This document shows, one piece after another, positions 1 to 7,808 of a DNA stretch of 64,000 nucleotides; position 1 is the stretch's first letter, and every line of letters begins with the position of its first letter. Source of the DNA: Microbacterium karelineae (GTDB lineage Bacteria; Actinomycetota; Actinomycetes; Actinomycetales; Microbacteriaceae); NCBI RefSeq assembly GCF_009745985.1, contig NZ_WFIX01000191.1, forward strand, positions 248,001-312,000, in the 5' to 3' direction. A model generated the notes under the pieces. That model was not told the origin of the DNA and did no database searches. It worked only from the letters and a program-made list of their open reading frames with translations. The position numbers and the translations under genes are program-made.

Positions 1-1135
1 TGCGCCGCTCGCGCTCCTCATCCTGCCCGAGAAACCGGTCGATCTCGGGCACCAGCGCGCCCCATGTCGTCGGCACGTCAGGGCCGGCGACGTCGGCGTA
101 TGCGCCGTAGAAGCCGCGGCGTCGGTCGTAGTCGGCGATGTCGGGCGCCAGAAACAGGGCCGGCAGCGGGACGAGGGCCGCGTCGTACGCGAGCGACGAG
201 TAGTCGGTGATGAGCGCGTCGAAGGCGGGCAGGGCCGGCGTGACGTCGGCGAGCACGTCGGATCCGAGGCCGACCACGCGTTCCGTCGCGATCGGCGGCG
301 CGTAATCGCCCTCCCCGAGCCGATGCGAGCGGACGACGAGCACGGCGTCACGGCGCTCGAGCAGCTCGACGATCGCGCGCCACTCGTCTCTGCTCGGCAC
401 AGCCGGATCCGGGTCGCCGTCGCGCCACGTCGGCGCGTAGAGGAGCAGATGCCTCTCGCCGCGCAGCTCGGGAGCGACGCGGTCGAGAAGCGCCTGCGCC
501 GCGGACCGCCGCTCGGAAGCCGTACCACGCGAGAGCACGTCGACGCGCGGCTCGCCTGTGACGGCGACCCGCGCGTCGGGGATCCCGAAGGCCGACTCCA
601 GGCGCCCCCGCACGAGGTGGCTCGCGGCGGGGATCAGGCCGATGCGCTGCGCCGAGCGCCGATACATCCACGCGATGAGCCCGCGGACCAGGGCGGAGTT
701 CGGCAGGAAGGCGCTGCGCACCATCTCGGGGGCGTCGAGGCCGATTCGCTTGAGCGGGATGCCGTGCCAGAGCTGCGCGACGAACGCCCCCGACACGGCG
801 TAGGGGTTCACGTCGCCGAAGCCGTGCGTGACCACGGCCACGCGCGCCCGTGCGGTGGCGAGGAAGCCCCGCCACGACATCTTCGGGACCGACGGGATCC
901 CGGCCTCGTCGGCATCATGGGCCTCCTCCGGCGTGGAGGTCAGCCAGACCGCGTCGATTCCGCGCGCACGGGCCTCGCGCCAGGCCGCGAGGGCGCCGTC
1001 CGCGATCCCCGCGCCGCAGCCGAACACCCACTGCGGGCCGCGCGGCGTCACGAGCGTGACGAGGCGACCGAGCCCGTAGAGGGGAAGGCGGGCGAGCTTT
1101 TTCGCATTGCCCGCGCCGAACGAGGAGAACGCCAC
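1..1135 (-). CDS. CDP-glycerol glycerophosphotransferase family protein (C-terminus outside window)
   Basis: Transfers glycerol-phosphate or a similar unit from a CDP-activated donor during wall teichoic acid-type polymer synthesis at the inner membrane face (family knowledge). About 378 residues are visible and the frame is open at the window edge. The family motif WHGIPLKRIG lies at about residues 123-132, and ITDYSS near residue 315 matches the conserved donor-site region. The GTG start is fixed by an in-frame TAG four codons upstream and by a TAGGCT -10 element six bases before it, so the mRNA is probably leaderless. It follows the HtrA-like gene on the same strand after 47 bases. The acceptor polymer cannot be told from sequence. 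Confidence 0.88.
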   Translation of the reverse strand, partial: MAFSSFGAGNAKKLARLPLYGLGRLVTLVTPRGPQWVFGCGAGIADGALAAWREARARGIDAVWLTSTPEEAHDADEAGIPSVPKMSWRGFLATARARVAVVTHGFGDVNPYAVSGAFVAQLWHGIPLKRIGLDAPEMVRSAFLPNSALVRGLIAWMYRRSAQRIGLIPAASHLVRGRLESAFGIPDARVAVTGEPRVDVLSRGTASERRSAAQALLDRVAPELRGERHLLLYAPTWRDGDPDPAVPSRDEWRAIVELLERRDAVLVVRSHRLGEGDYAPPIATERVVGLGSDVLADVTPALPAFDALITDYSSLAYDAALVPLPALFLAPDIADYDRRRGFYGAYADVAGPDVPTTWGALVPEIDRFLGQDEERERR

Positions 1136-1141
1136 CCGTCG

Positions 1142-1147
1142 AGCCTA
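1142..1147 (-). promoter_or_regulatory. leaderless -10 element (TAGGCT)
   Basis: TAGGCT on the minus strand ends six bases before the GTG of the glycerophosphotransferase gene, so transcription would start at or next to the start codon. No good -35 is visible. Confidence 0.5.
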
Positions 1148-1182
1148 CTGGCCGACGGGCGACGTCCCCTGAGCGCCGTGGG

Positions 1183-2604
1183 TCACTCGAGGGTGCCGAG
1201 CGTGAGCTCGGCCTCGTTCTCCTCGCCGTCGCGGACATACGTCACGGTCGCCCTGCTCTCGGCGGCCGCCGCGCGCACCTGGGCCGTCAGATCGACGGCG
1301 TCGTTGACGCGCACCCCGTTGAACCGCGTGATGACGTCGCCCTCCTTCAGGCCGGCGTCCTCGGCGGCGCCGCCGCCGACGACCTCCGCGACGTACGCGC
1401 CCGTCGTCGTGGTGCCCTCGATGCTCGACGACGGCGCGACGCTCGCCCCGAGCAGGCCGTGGCTGGCCGCGCCCGTGTCGATGATCTCGTTCGCGATCCG
1501 CTCGGCGATGTTCGACGGGATCGCGAAGCCGAGGCCGATGGATCCGCCCTCCTCGCTCGACGTCGCGGCCGTCGCGATGGCGACGTTGATGCCGATCAAC
1601 CTGCCCTCGCCGTCGACGAGCGCGCCGCCGGAGTTGCCCGGGTTGATCGCGGCGTCGGTCTGCAGCACGGCGATCTTGATCGACTCCGTCGACTGCTGTT
1701 GCTGCTGCTCCTGGCCCGGCAGGTCGAAGAACCAGGGCGATTCCTGGCCACCCTCCGCGTCGGGATCCTCCGCCTCATCGCCCTCGGGGGCGGCGGACGA
1801 GGCGATCTCGATCGAGCGGTTCAGGTTGCTGATGACGCCCGTCGTGACGGTGTTCGACAGGCCCATGGGCGCGCCGATCGCGACGGTCGTGTCGCCGACG
1901 TTCAGCTCAGAAGAGTCGGCGAACTCCATGGGCGTGAGCCCGGACGCACCCTCGAGCTTGATGACCGCGAGGTCGTACGTCGGGTCGGTGCCGACGATCG
2001 TCGCGTCGTAGAGCGTGCCGTCCGACGCCGTGACGCGCAGCTGCGCGTCGCTCGCCGCGCCGCCGAGGGTGACGACGTGGGTGTTGGTGAGCACGTAGCC
2101 GTCCTCGCTCAGCACCACGCCGGAGCCGCTGCCGCCCGCGCTCGAGCTCGCCGCCTCGATCGTGACGACACTCGGGAGGGCCGATGCGGCGACCGCCGCG
2201 GTCTCGTTCACGTCGTCGGGGTTGTTGATCGTGATGTTCTGGCTGCCGCTGCCCGTCGCGACCGTCGACTGGTCGCCGCCCGATCCGCCGAACACCGAGT
2301 TGCCGAGCCACGCGCCGCCGAATCCGGCGCCGCCGCCGATGAGGGCCGCGGCGAGGAACAGCGCGGTGACCTTGGATCCCGTCCCCGACTTCTGCTTCTT
2401 CTTCACGGGAGACTGCGGCGCCCACTCGTAGGCCGGCGCGGTCGCGGTCGGGGCGGGCTGTGGGCCCTGGACGGGCGCGGTCGAGTATGCGGGCGCGGCG
2501 TACTGCGACGTCGGCGCAGAGTTCGCGTGACCGCTCTGCGCCGCGGCGTCGGCCGCCGAACGCTCGGGAAGCGGGGGAATCGGAGTTCCGCTGTCGTTGC
2601 TCAT
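1183..2604 (-). CDS. HtrA/DegP-like membrane-anchored serine protease with PDZ domain
   Basis: Envelope quality-control protease of the trypsin-like S1C family. The 473-residue protein has a Pro/Ala-rich cytoplasmic N-terminus (1-75), one membrane segment (about 79-102), and an extracytoplasmic protease domain with His176 (TNTHVV), Asp211 (YDLAVIK) and Ser325 (GNSGG). A C-terminal PDZ domain spans about 380-470. An acidic and Gln-rich loop (about 268-306, five Gln in a row) is inserted between Asp and Ser. The ATG is preceded by AGAAGGAG. It is divergent from the aminotransferase gene and lies upstream of the teichoic-acid-type gene. The family assignment is firm; the substrates are unknown. 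Confidence 0.93.
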   Translation of the reverse strand: MSNDSGTPIPPLPERSAADAAAQSGHANSAPTSQYAAPAYSTAPVQGPQPAPTATAPAYEWAPQSPVKKKQKSGTGSKVTALFLAAALIGGGAGFGGAWLGNSVFGGSGGDQSTVATGSGSQNITINNPDDVNETAAVAASALPSVVTIEAASSSAGGSGSGVVLSEDGYVLTNTHVVTLGGAASDAQLRVTASDGTLYDATIVGTDPTYDLAVIKLEGASGLTPMEFADSSELNVGDTTVAIGAPMGLSNTVTTGVISNLNRSIEIASSAAPEGDEAEDPDAEGGQESPWFFDLPGQEQQQQQSTESIKIAVLQTDAAINPGNSGGALVDGEGRLIGINVAIATAATSSEEGGSIGLGFAIPSNIAERIANEIIDTGAASHGLLGASVAPSSSIEGTTTTGAYVAEVVGGGAAEDAGLKEGDVITRFNGVRVNDAVDLTAQVRAAAAESRATVTYVRDGEENEAELTLGTLE

Positions 2605-2707
2605 TGCTGCTCCTTCTGCCTGGTGCCCTCAGCATGCATCCGGAACCTATGTCGGACCTATGTCCAGGGTAGGCCGCCCCCGTGAACCTCGGGTCGCCGC
2701 CCGTGGG

Positions 2708-2713
2708 TAGCCT
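2708..2713 (+). promoter_or_regulatory. leaderless -10 element (TAGCCT)
   Basis: TAGCCT ends six bases before the ATG of the aminotransferase gene. There is no Shine-Dalgarno sequence, so a leaderless transcript is likely. Confidence 0.5.
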
Positions 2714-2719
2714 GGCGGC

Positions 2720-3922
2720 ATGACTCAGGTATCCGGATCCTGGCGTCGCGCCGCCGCGGGCGCGCGCCTCCTCGGCGCCGACGGGGAGGTCGCGTCGACC
2801 ATCTTCGCCGAGATGTCGGCACTCGCTGCGCGGACGGGGGCGCTCAATCTCGGGCAGGGTTTCCCCGATGAGGACGGCCCGGAGGAGGTCCTCGAAGCCG
2901 CTCGCGAGGCGATCGCGGCGGGGCGCAATCAGTACCCGCCGGGGCGCGGCGACCCCGACCTGCTGCAGGCGATCGCGGAGCACCAGCGGCGCTTCTACGG
3001 GATCGAGGTGGATCCGGGGTCCGAGGCGATCGTGACGGCGGGCGCGACGGAGGCTCTCACGGCGACTCTGCTCGCGCTGCTCGACGGCCCGGATGACGAG
3101 GTCGTCGTCTTCGAGCCGTTCTACGACGCGTACGCGGCGGCCGTCGGGCTCGCGGGCGCCCGGCTCGTCCCCGTGCGACTGCGGTGGCCCGATTTCCAGC
3201 CCGATCTCGACGAACTGGATCGCGCCGTGACCGATCGCACGCGGATCATCCTCGTGAACGACCCGCACAACCCGACCGGCGCCGTGTTCTCGGCCGGGGT
3301 GCGGGAGCGGATCGTCGAGCTCGCGGATCGCCACGGCGCGATCATCGTGACCGACGAGGTGTACGAGCACCTCTCGCTCGACGAACCGCATGTCCCGATC
3401 GCGTCGCTCGACGGCGCGGCGCAGCGCACCGTGACGATCTCCTCGGGAGGGAAGACCTTCCGCACGACCGGATGGAAGGTGGGGTGGGTCACGGCTCCGC
3501 AGGACCTCGTGACGGCAGTCCTGACCGTGAAGCAGTACCTCACCTATTCGGGCGGCGCCCCGTTCCAGCCCGCGATCGCGCGCGGCCTCCGCCTGTCCGA
3601 CGCATTCTTCTCCGGGCTCGCCGGGGACATGCGCGCGAAGCGGGACCTGCTCGGCACGGGTCTCAGGGCGGCCGGATTCGACGTGTCACGGCCGGCCGGA
3701 TCGTACTTCACGGTCGCCGATGCCTCTCCCCTGGGCGCCGATGATGCGGCGCAGCTGTGCCGAGAGCTCCCGGATCGCGCGGGCGTCGTCGCGGTGCCGC
3801 TCTCGGCGTTCGTGACGGAGGAACACGCCCGCGAGTACCGCAGCCTCGTGCGGTTCGCCGCCTGCAAGCGGCGCGAGATGCTCGAGGAGGCGGCGGCGCG
3901 ACTCGCGACCCTCAGCGCGTGA
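2720..3922 (+). CDS. PLP-dependent class I/II aminotransferase
   Basis: Fold-type I aminotransferase of 400 residues. Visible signatures are the N-terminal LGQGFPDEDGP, the NPTG motif at about 184-187, TDEVYEHL (Asp212, Tyr215) and the pyridoxal-phosphate lysine Lys245 in SSGGKTFRTTGW. The LGQGFPD start and overall pattern resemble the methionine / kynurenine (KAT-like) aminotransferases more than DapC, and a separate DapC-like gene lies at 49279-50391. The substrate cannot be fixed from sequence. The 3' end overlaps the convergent amidase gene by 11 bases. A -10 hexamer six bases before the ATG supports this start. Confidence 0.9.
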   Translation: MTQVSGSWRRAAAGARLLGADGEVASTIFAEMSALAARTGALNLGQGFPDEDGPEEVLEAAREAIAAGRNQYPPGRGDPDLLQAIAEHQRRFYGIEVDPGSEAIVTAGATEALTATLLALLDGPDDEVVVFEPFYDAYAAAVGLAGARLVPVRLRWPDFQPDLDELDRAVTDRTRIILVNDPHNPTGAVFSAGVRERIVELADRHGAIIVTDEVYEHLSLDEPHVPIASLDGAAQRTVTISSGGKTFRTTGWKVGWVTAPQDLVTAVLTVKQYLTYSGGAPFQPAIARGLRLSDAFFSGLAGDMRAKRDLLGTGLRAAGFDVSRPAGSYFTVADASPLGADDAAQLCRELPDRAGVVAVPLSAFVTEEHAREYRSLVRFAACKRREMLEEAAARLATLSA

Positions 3923-4727
3923 TCGGCGCGACCCCGTAGCGGCGCAGCTCGATCGCCGGATTCAGGCGGCGCACCGCGGTGATCGCGTCGTGCGAGACCC
4001 AGCCGACCGTCACATCCTCCTCCGCGCCGAGTCCGGCGACCTGGATCCCCTGCGGATCCACGATCATCGAGCGCCCGATGCCGACGGGCGGCGCGTGATC
4101 CGCGGCGACGACGTAGACGGTGTTCTCGATCGCGCGGGCGGCCACGAGGGTCTCCCAGTGGTGCTCCTTGAGCGGTCCGCGCACCCACTCGGACGGCACG
4201 AGGATCACGTCGGCGCCGGCGTCGACGAGCACGCGCGCCACCTCAGGGAACCGCAGGTCGTAGCACGTCATCAGCCCGAAGCGGAGGCCGTCGACGACGA
4301 ACGTCTCGGCGTCGCCCGTGGGCCCCGCCTCGATCCAGTCGCTCTCCGTCTGGCCGAACGCGTCGTACAGGTGCTGCTTGCGATACGCGGCGACCACACC
4401 GGTCGCGTCCACTGCGACCGCGGTGTTGCGCACCTTGTCCCCCTCGCCCTCCTCGACGAGGCCCGCGACGATCGTGAGGTCGTTCTGGCCGGCGATCGTC
4501 GCCAGCTCGCGCGTGAACGGGCCGTCGAGGGGCTGGGCGTGCGCCGCGAGCGTCTCATCGAGCGGCGCGACGAAGTAGCTCGAGTACTCGGGCGCGACGA
4601 CCACTCGCGCGCCGCGGGCCGCGGCCGTGGCGGAGAACTCCGCGATCCGCGTGAGGTTCGAGGCGCCGTCGACGGCCGGAGCGAACTGGGCGATGGCGAC
4701 GCCGACGGGTCCATGGGTTGCGGTCAT
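3912..4727 (-). CDS. carbon-nitrogen hydrolase (nitrilase superfamily amidase)
   Basis: Hydrolyses a non-peptide C-N bond; the family includes omega-amidases and deaminated-glutathione amidases. The 271-residue protein has the full catalytic triad: Glu47 (APEYSSYF), Lys116 (YRKQHLYDAF) and Cys154 (MTCYDLRFPEV). The open frame continues upstream into tRNA-proximal sequence, but the ATG at 4727 gives the normal family N-terminus, beginning VGVAIAQF at residue 8. CATCAT six bases before the ATG sits where other genes here have a leaderless -10. The substrate is not deducible, although an omega-amidase role beside an aminotransferase would be sensible. Confidence 0.9.
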   Translation of the reverse strand: MTATHGPVGVAIAQFAPAVDGASNLTRIAEFSATAAARGARVVVAPEYSSYFVAPLDETLAAHAQPLDGPFTRELATIAGQNDLTIVAGLVEEGEGDKVRNTAVAVDATGVVAAYRKQHLYDAFGQTESDWIEAGPTGDAETFVVDGLRFGLMTCYDLRFPEVARVLVDAGADVILVPSEWVRGPLKEHHWETLVAARAIENTVYVVAADHAPPVGIGRSMIVDPQGIQVAGLGAEEDVTVGWVSHDAITAVRRLNPAIELRRYGVAPITR

Positions 4728-4794
4728 GGCGCCATGATGCCACGCATTCAGCGCTCGCACAGACACGCCCGGCGCCCGTGTTCGAGGCGCTCGA

Positions 4795-4823
4795 TTTGCC
4801 TGTGTCTGAACGGCTGGTAAAGT
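4795..4823 (+). promoter_or_regulatory. promoter of initiator tRNA gene
   Basis: TTTGCC, a 17-base spacer, then TAAAGT lie 12 bases before the mature 5' end of the tRNA. The position and spacing fit a housekeeping sigma promoter. Confidence 0.55.
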
Positions 4824-4834
4824 AATTGATGTGC

Positions 4835-4911
4835 CGCGGGGTGGAGCAGTTCGGTAGCTCGCTGGGCTCATAACCCAGAGGTCGTAGGTTCAAATCCTGC
4901 CCCCGCAACCA
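4835..4911 (+). tRNA. initiator tRNA-Met (CAT), CCA encoded
   Basis: A 77-base cloverleaf. The acceptor stem is 4835-4841 with 4901-4907, and it has the C1:A72 mismatch typical of initiator tRNA. The anticodon stem carries three consecutive G:C pairs, a second initiator mark, around a loop with anticodon CAT at 4869-4871. The T arm GTTCAAATC is intact, the discriminator is A4908 and CCA is 4909-4911. An island with an integrase gene starts immediately downstream, so the 3' half is the probable attachment core. Confidence 0.96.
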
Positions 4912-5326
4912 AGTCCGAAGGTCCGGTCTCCTCATCACGAGGGGCCGGGCCTTCGTCGTTGACGGCGGAAGCACGAGATGCCGCTTCCTCGCCTCGATGT
5001 TCTATGAGTTGTGTCTCTTCAGTTATCGGTGCGCCGAGGTCGGCCTCGTCGATCTCGGGGAGCTCGCGCTCCACGATCGGCTCGAACGGGAGCTTCCCTC
5101 GCAACCAGTCCTCGGACACGTCGAAGTACTCGGAGAGCATCTCGATGTCGCGTGGCCTCCACTTCCCCGCGAACTGCGGGAGAAGCTTGCTTCGCACCGT
5201 GCGGTAATCGCGGTCGATCACGCCCGCGAGCTTCGTCGGCTTCATGTCGCCGTTGAGGAACATCAGCACGCGCGTTCGAACTGACACATGCTCCTGTTCG
5301 GTCTCGGCGACGGGTCGGCTCGACAT
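4868..5326 (-). CDS. putative phage-type immunity repressor, 3' end antisense to tRNA
   Basis: A 152-residue protein. Residues about 15-80 (LNGDMKPTKLAGVID, DYRTVRSKL, SEYFDVSEDWLRGK) look like a helix-turn-helix DNA-binding domain of the kind seen in actinobacteriophage repressors; residues 85-138 are acidic and low in complexity. The last 14 codons are antisense to the tRNA and encode AGAGFEPTTSGL, so the stop codon overlaps the anticodon. The ATG at 5326 is preferred over a GTG at 5353 because TAGTGT lies seven bases before it. The gene diverges from the integrase gene. The repressor role is inferred from context and the HTH; no database match was run. Confidence 0.6.
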   Translation of the reverse strand: MSSRPVAETEQEHVSVRTRVLMFLNGDMKPTKLAGVIDRDYRTVRSKLLPQFAGKWRPRDIEMLSEYFDVSEDWLRGKLPFEPIVERELPEIDEADLGAPITEETQLIEHRGEEAASRASAVNDEGPAPRDEETGPSDLVAGAGFEPTTSGL

Positions 5327-5333
5327 GCGAATC

Positions 5334-5339
5334 ACACTA
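5334..5339 (-). promoter_or_regulatory. -10 of repressor gene (TAGTGT, leaderless)
   Basis: TAGTGT ends seven bases before the ATG of the repressor gene. The same hexamer at the same distance precedes the lipoprotein gene at 8453. Confidence 0.45.
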
Positions 5340-5382
5340 GTGACATTCGCCACGATCCGACACCCTCGACACGCACAAAGTG

Positions 5383-5388
5383 TAGATT
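5383..5388 (+). promoter_or_regulatory. -10 of integrase gene (TAGATT, leaderless)
   Basis: TAGATT ends six bases before the GTG of the integrase gene. The repressor and integrase -10 elements face away from each other within 55 bases, so one bound repressor could affect both. Confidence 0.45.
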
Positions 5389-5394
5389 TCGTTC

Positions 5395-6318
5395 GTGGAG
5401 GCGACGTTGTTGAGTGCGTATCGAGAGACTCTGCTCGCGGCAGGAAGGTCCACGGCCACGATCGCGCAGCGCGTCGGCGACGTCGAGCGGTTCGGGAGAA
5501 CTGTCGATCTCCGCTCCTGCACGGTCGACGATGTCACTGCGTACTTCGCGACGCACCCCGCCTGGTCGGCCGAGTACAGGAAGAAGATCGCCATCAGCCT
5601 CCGACTGTTCTTCGCGTGGGCGCAGAAGCGCAACCTCCTCGTGCACCATCCCGAGGCCGGGATCCCTCGCGTCCGCGTCCCGCGGACCGCGCGGCCCCCC
5701 GCGCCCGATGACGAGATCGAGCGGGCGCTCGCGATGGCCACGCCCCGTGAGCGCGCGGCCATCCTGCTCGGGGCGTCGCTGGGGATGCGCCGTGCCGAGA
5801 TCACCGCCGCGCATCCTCAGCATCGTCGTGGCCGCGTGCTGACCGTGACCGGCAAGGGCGGCCGGACCCGACATCTCCCCCTCGACGACGAGACGTACCG
5901 AGCGCTCGTCGCGCTCGAGTCCGGTCAGGGACGCGACGTGCCGTACTTCCCGGGCGGGAGCGCGGACGGCCACGTCCACCCGTGCACGATCTACAAGTGG
6001 GTGACCGCGATCCTGCCCGGCTGGTCACCGCATTCGCTGCGGCGCCGCGCCGGACGCGAGGGCTTCCGGCGGACGAAGAACATCCGTGCCGTCCAGACTT
6101 TCCTCGGTCACGAGTCCCTGGACACAACCGCGCTGTACGTCCATGTCGACCAGGACGAGGTCGCGGCCGTGACCGAGGCCACGAGCTTCGGCCGGACTGC
6201 GCGCGCTGCGTCTATTGACGATGCCACGATGGACGTGGCCGCGGTACTGGCCGAGATCACAGCCGTGACCGACCGTGCGGCCGCGGTCGGTCTCAACGTG
6301 AAGCTAACCGTCACGTGA
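5395..6318 (+). CDS. int: tyrosine recombinase / phage-type integrase
   Basis: Site-specific recombinase of 307 residues. A SAM-like core-binding domain (about 1-90) precedes the catalytic domain. The catalytic residues are all present: Arg132 (LGMRRAEI), Lys154 (TGKGGRTR), His213 and Arg216 (HSLRR), His239 (LGHESLDTT) and the nucleophile Tyr248. About 55 residues follow the tyrosine. GTG 5395 fits the leaderless -10; TTG codons at 5407 and 5410 behind GGAGG are alternatives. It lies 500 bases from the initiator tRNA and diverges from the repressor gene, so it probably integrated this island at that tRNA. Confidence 0.93.
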   Translation: MEATLLSAYRETLLAAGRSTATIAQRVGDVERFGRTVDLRSCTVDDVTAYFATHPAWSAEYRKKIAISLRLFFAWAQKRNLLVHHPEAGIPRVRVPRTARPPAPDDEIERALAMATPRERAAILLGASLGMRRAEITAAHPQHRRGRVLTVTGKGGRTRHLPLDDETYRALVALESGQGRDVPYFPGGSADGHVHPCTIYKWVTAILPGWSPHSLRRRAGREGFRRTKNIRAVQTFLGHESLDTTALYVHVDQDEVAAVTEATSFGRTARAASIDDATMDVAAVLAEITAVTDRAAAVGLNVKLTVT

Positions 6319-6540
6319 CCGGTGGCCGCGGCCGGACACGTGACCGGCCACGTCCGGTCACGACCTCGGCGCGCAGCTGCACGCGCAGCGGAGCTGCGGA
6401 GGCGCGTTGACCACACGTGGACGGCTCCGGCTGGCGCCGGGGCCGGACCCGCCCACCTGTGGACAACGCGCCGACGACACGATGCGCCCCCAATGTGGAC
6501 GGCCGCTGCGCGCCCGACGCACAGTGGGGACGATCGCGAG
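6310..6540. repeat. inverted repeats and GTGGAC repeats after integrase gene
   Basis: Just past the integrase stop, CGTGACCGG (6314-6322) and CCGGTCACG (6354-6362) form an inverted repeat around smaller ones such as GGCCGCGGCC. Further on, GTGGAC recurs at 6417, 6459 and 6495, with GTGGGGAC at 6524. The arrangement could be a terminator plus arm-type integrase binding sites; this is inference. The whole stretch 6319-6608 has no supportable gene. Confidence 0.35.
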
Positions 6541-6608
6541 CGACTCAAGGGGCGGCACGCCGCCCCGCGCGAGGGGTCGTAACGTCCGCGGGCTTGAATG
6601 CGCCGAAG

Positions 6609-7073
6609 TCAGCCGTCGATGCGCCAGCCGCGGCCGTTCGCGTCCTGCGTCCCGAGGTAGCACAGCCCGACAAGACCGATGATCCAGGCGAAGCCCCAGA
6701 GGTAGACGAAGATCGCAAGTCGCGCGACGAGGTAGACGATCGCGAGGATCCCCCACATGAAGATCCCGCTGAGCCCGTCGCGGATCGGTTGCGTGGCCCG
6801 ATAGTACTGTTCGCGCGCGAGCGGAAACAGCACCGCGTTCGCGATCGTCCACCCCAGGATGATCGTCATCCCGATCCCGTCCGATGCTCCCCACTTGCTC
6901 GGCGGAGTCGTCGTCAGGAAGACCACGATCATCGCGACCGTCACGGCGGCGCCGAGAATGATGCTCGAGGTCAGACGCGTGTACCGGCGGTTCGCGTAGG
7001 CGCCGCCGATGAAGCCCCAGAACCCACGGCGCCTCGTCGATCCGACGACGGGCCCGACCGTTCGAATGTTCAT
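6609..7073 (-). CDS. small membrane protein, unknown function
   Basis: A 154-residue protein not recognised as a known family. After a basic N-terminus (about 1-30) come four likely membrane segments: SSIILGAAVTVAMIVVFL, IGMTIILGWTIANAVLFPL, GIFMWGILAIVYLVARLAIF and FAWIIGLVGLCYLG. The last two are nearly continuous. GAGGGGAG seven bases before the ATG at 7073 supports this start over a longer frame from 7124, which would run into the resolvase gene. It lies 19 bases after the resolvase on the same strand, so the two may be co-transcribed. It belongs to the accessory island. Confidence 0.65.
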   Translation of the reverse strand: MNIRTVGPVVGSTRRRGFWGFIGGAYANRRYTRLTSSIILGAAVTVAMIVVFLTTTPPSKWGASDGIGMTIILGWTIANAVLFPLAREQYYRATQPIRDGLSGIFMWGILAIVYLVARLAIFVYLWGFAWIIGLVGLCYLGTQDANGRGWRIDG

Positions 7074-7092
7074 GCTGCGCTCCCCTCGCGTC

Positions 7093-7695
7093 CTATCGAG
7101 CAGGGTCGCGGAGACCACCGACATTCGAACGCTCGGTGTGCCTCGCTGCCGCGCGGTAGACGCTCGCGCGCGACGTGCCGAACATCGCGGCGATCTCCGC
7201 CGCGCTGAACTCGCCCTCTGCGAGATGCCGCGCGATTGCCGCGTCTTGCTTCGGCGTGAGGCTCGGGCGCCGACCCTTGAGCTTCGCGCGCACCGACGGG
7301 CGCGCCATCGCTTCCTGCGTGCGGAGGCTGATCCACCCGCCCTCGGCCTCGGCGATCGCCGCGAGGAACGTCAGGAACAACTTCGAGAACGGATCCGTCG
7401 GGTCGTAGACCGTCTTCCCGAACTGGAAGGCGACGCCACGGTCTGCGAGCTCGCGCACGATGCGCAGCGTCTCCTCGACGTTGCGCGCGAGCCGGTCAAG
7501 CTTCGGGACCACGAGCTTGTCACCCTCGCGTATCGCGGCGAGCACCGTGCGCAGCCCGTCGCGATCAATGGTCTTGCCCGTGAACCCGTGGTCGAAGAAG
7601 ATCCGATCCTCGGGGATCCCCTCGTCGACGAGGAAGATCCGCTGCACCTCGAGATCCTGCCCGACGGTCGATACCCGCGAGTAGCCGAACTCCAT
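7093..7695 (-). CDS. serine recombinase (resolvase/invertase family)
   Basis: A 200-residue small serine recombinase. The N-terminus MEFGYSRVST places the nucleophile at Ser9. KLDRLARNVEETLRIVREL is the conserved catalytic-core helix region, and GEFSAAEIAAMFGTSRASVY near the C-terminus is the helix-turn-helix. It is complete and of normal length for the Tn3-resolvase/DNA-invertase group. GAGGTAGG precedes the ATG. No transposase is adjacent and no pair of res sites was recognised, so it may resolve or invert a segment of the island or be left from a lost transposon. Confidence 0.92.
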   Translation of the reverse strand: MEFGYSRVSTVGQDLEVQRIFLVDEGIPEDRIFFDHGFTGKTIDRDGLRTVLAAIREGDKLVVPKLDRLARNVEETLRIVRELADRGVAFQFGKTVYDPTDPFSKLFLTFLAAIAEAEGGWISLRTQEAMARPSVRAKLKGRRPSLTPKQDAAIARHLAEGEFSAAEIAAMFGTSRASVYRAAARHTERSNVGGLRDPAR

Positions 7696-7808
7696 CGCTA
7701 TCGACCTACCTCGACGACGATCTCGGCATCTGAGCGCTTGACCCCAAGGAGCCTGATTCTCCGGAGCGGGCTCGATCGCGGCATCGCGTTTCAGATCGTC
7801 GCCGGCGA

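Noticed and set aside
4555-4974. Minus-strand ORF containing LRGQDLNLRPLGYEPSELPN
   Set aside because: This is the well-known antisense translation of a tRNA-Met gene; the real gene in this area is the amidase that starts at 4727.
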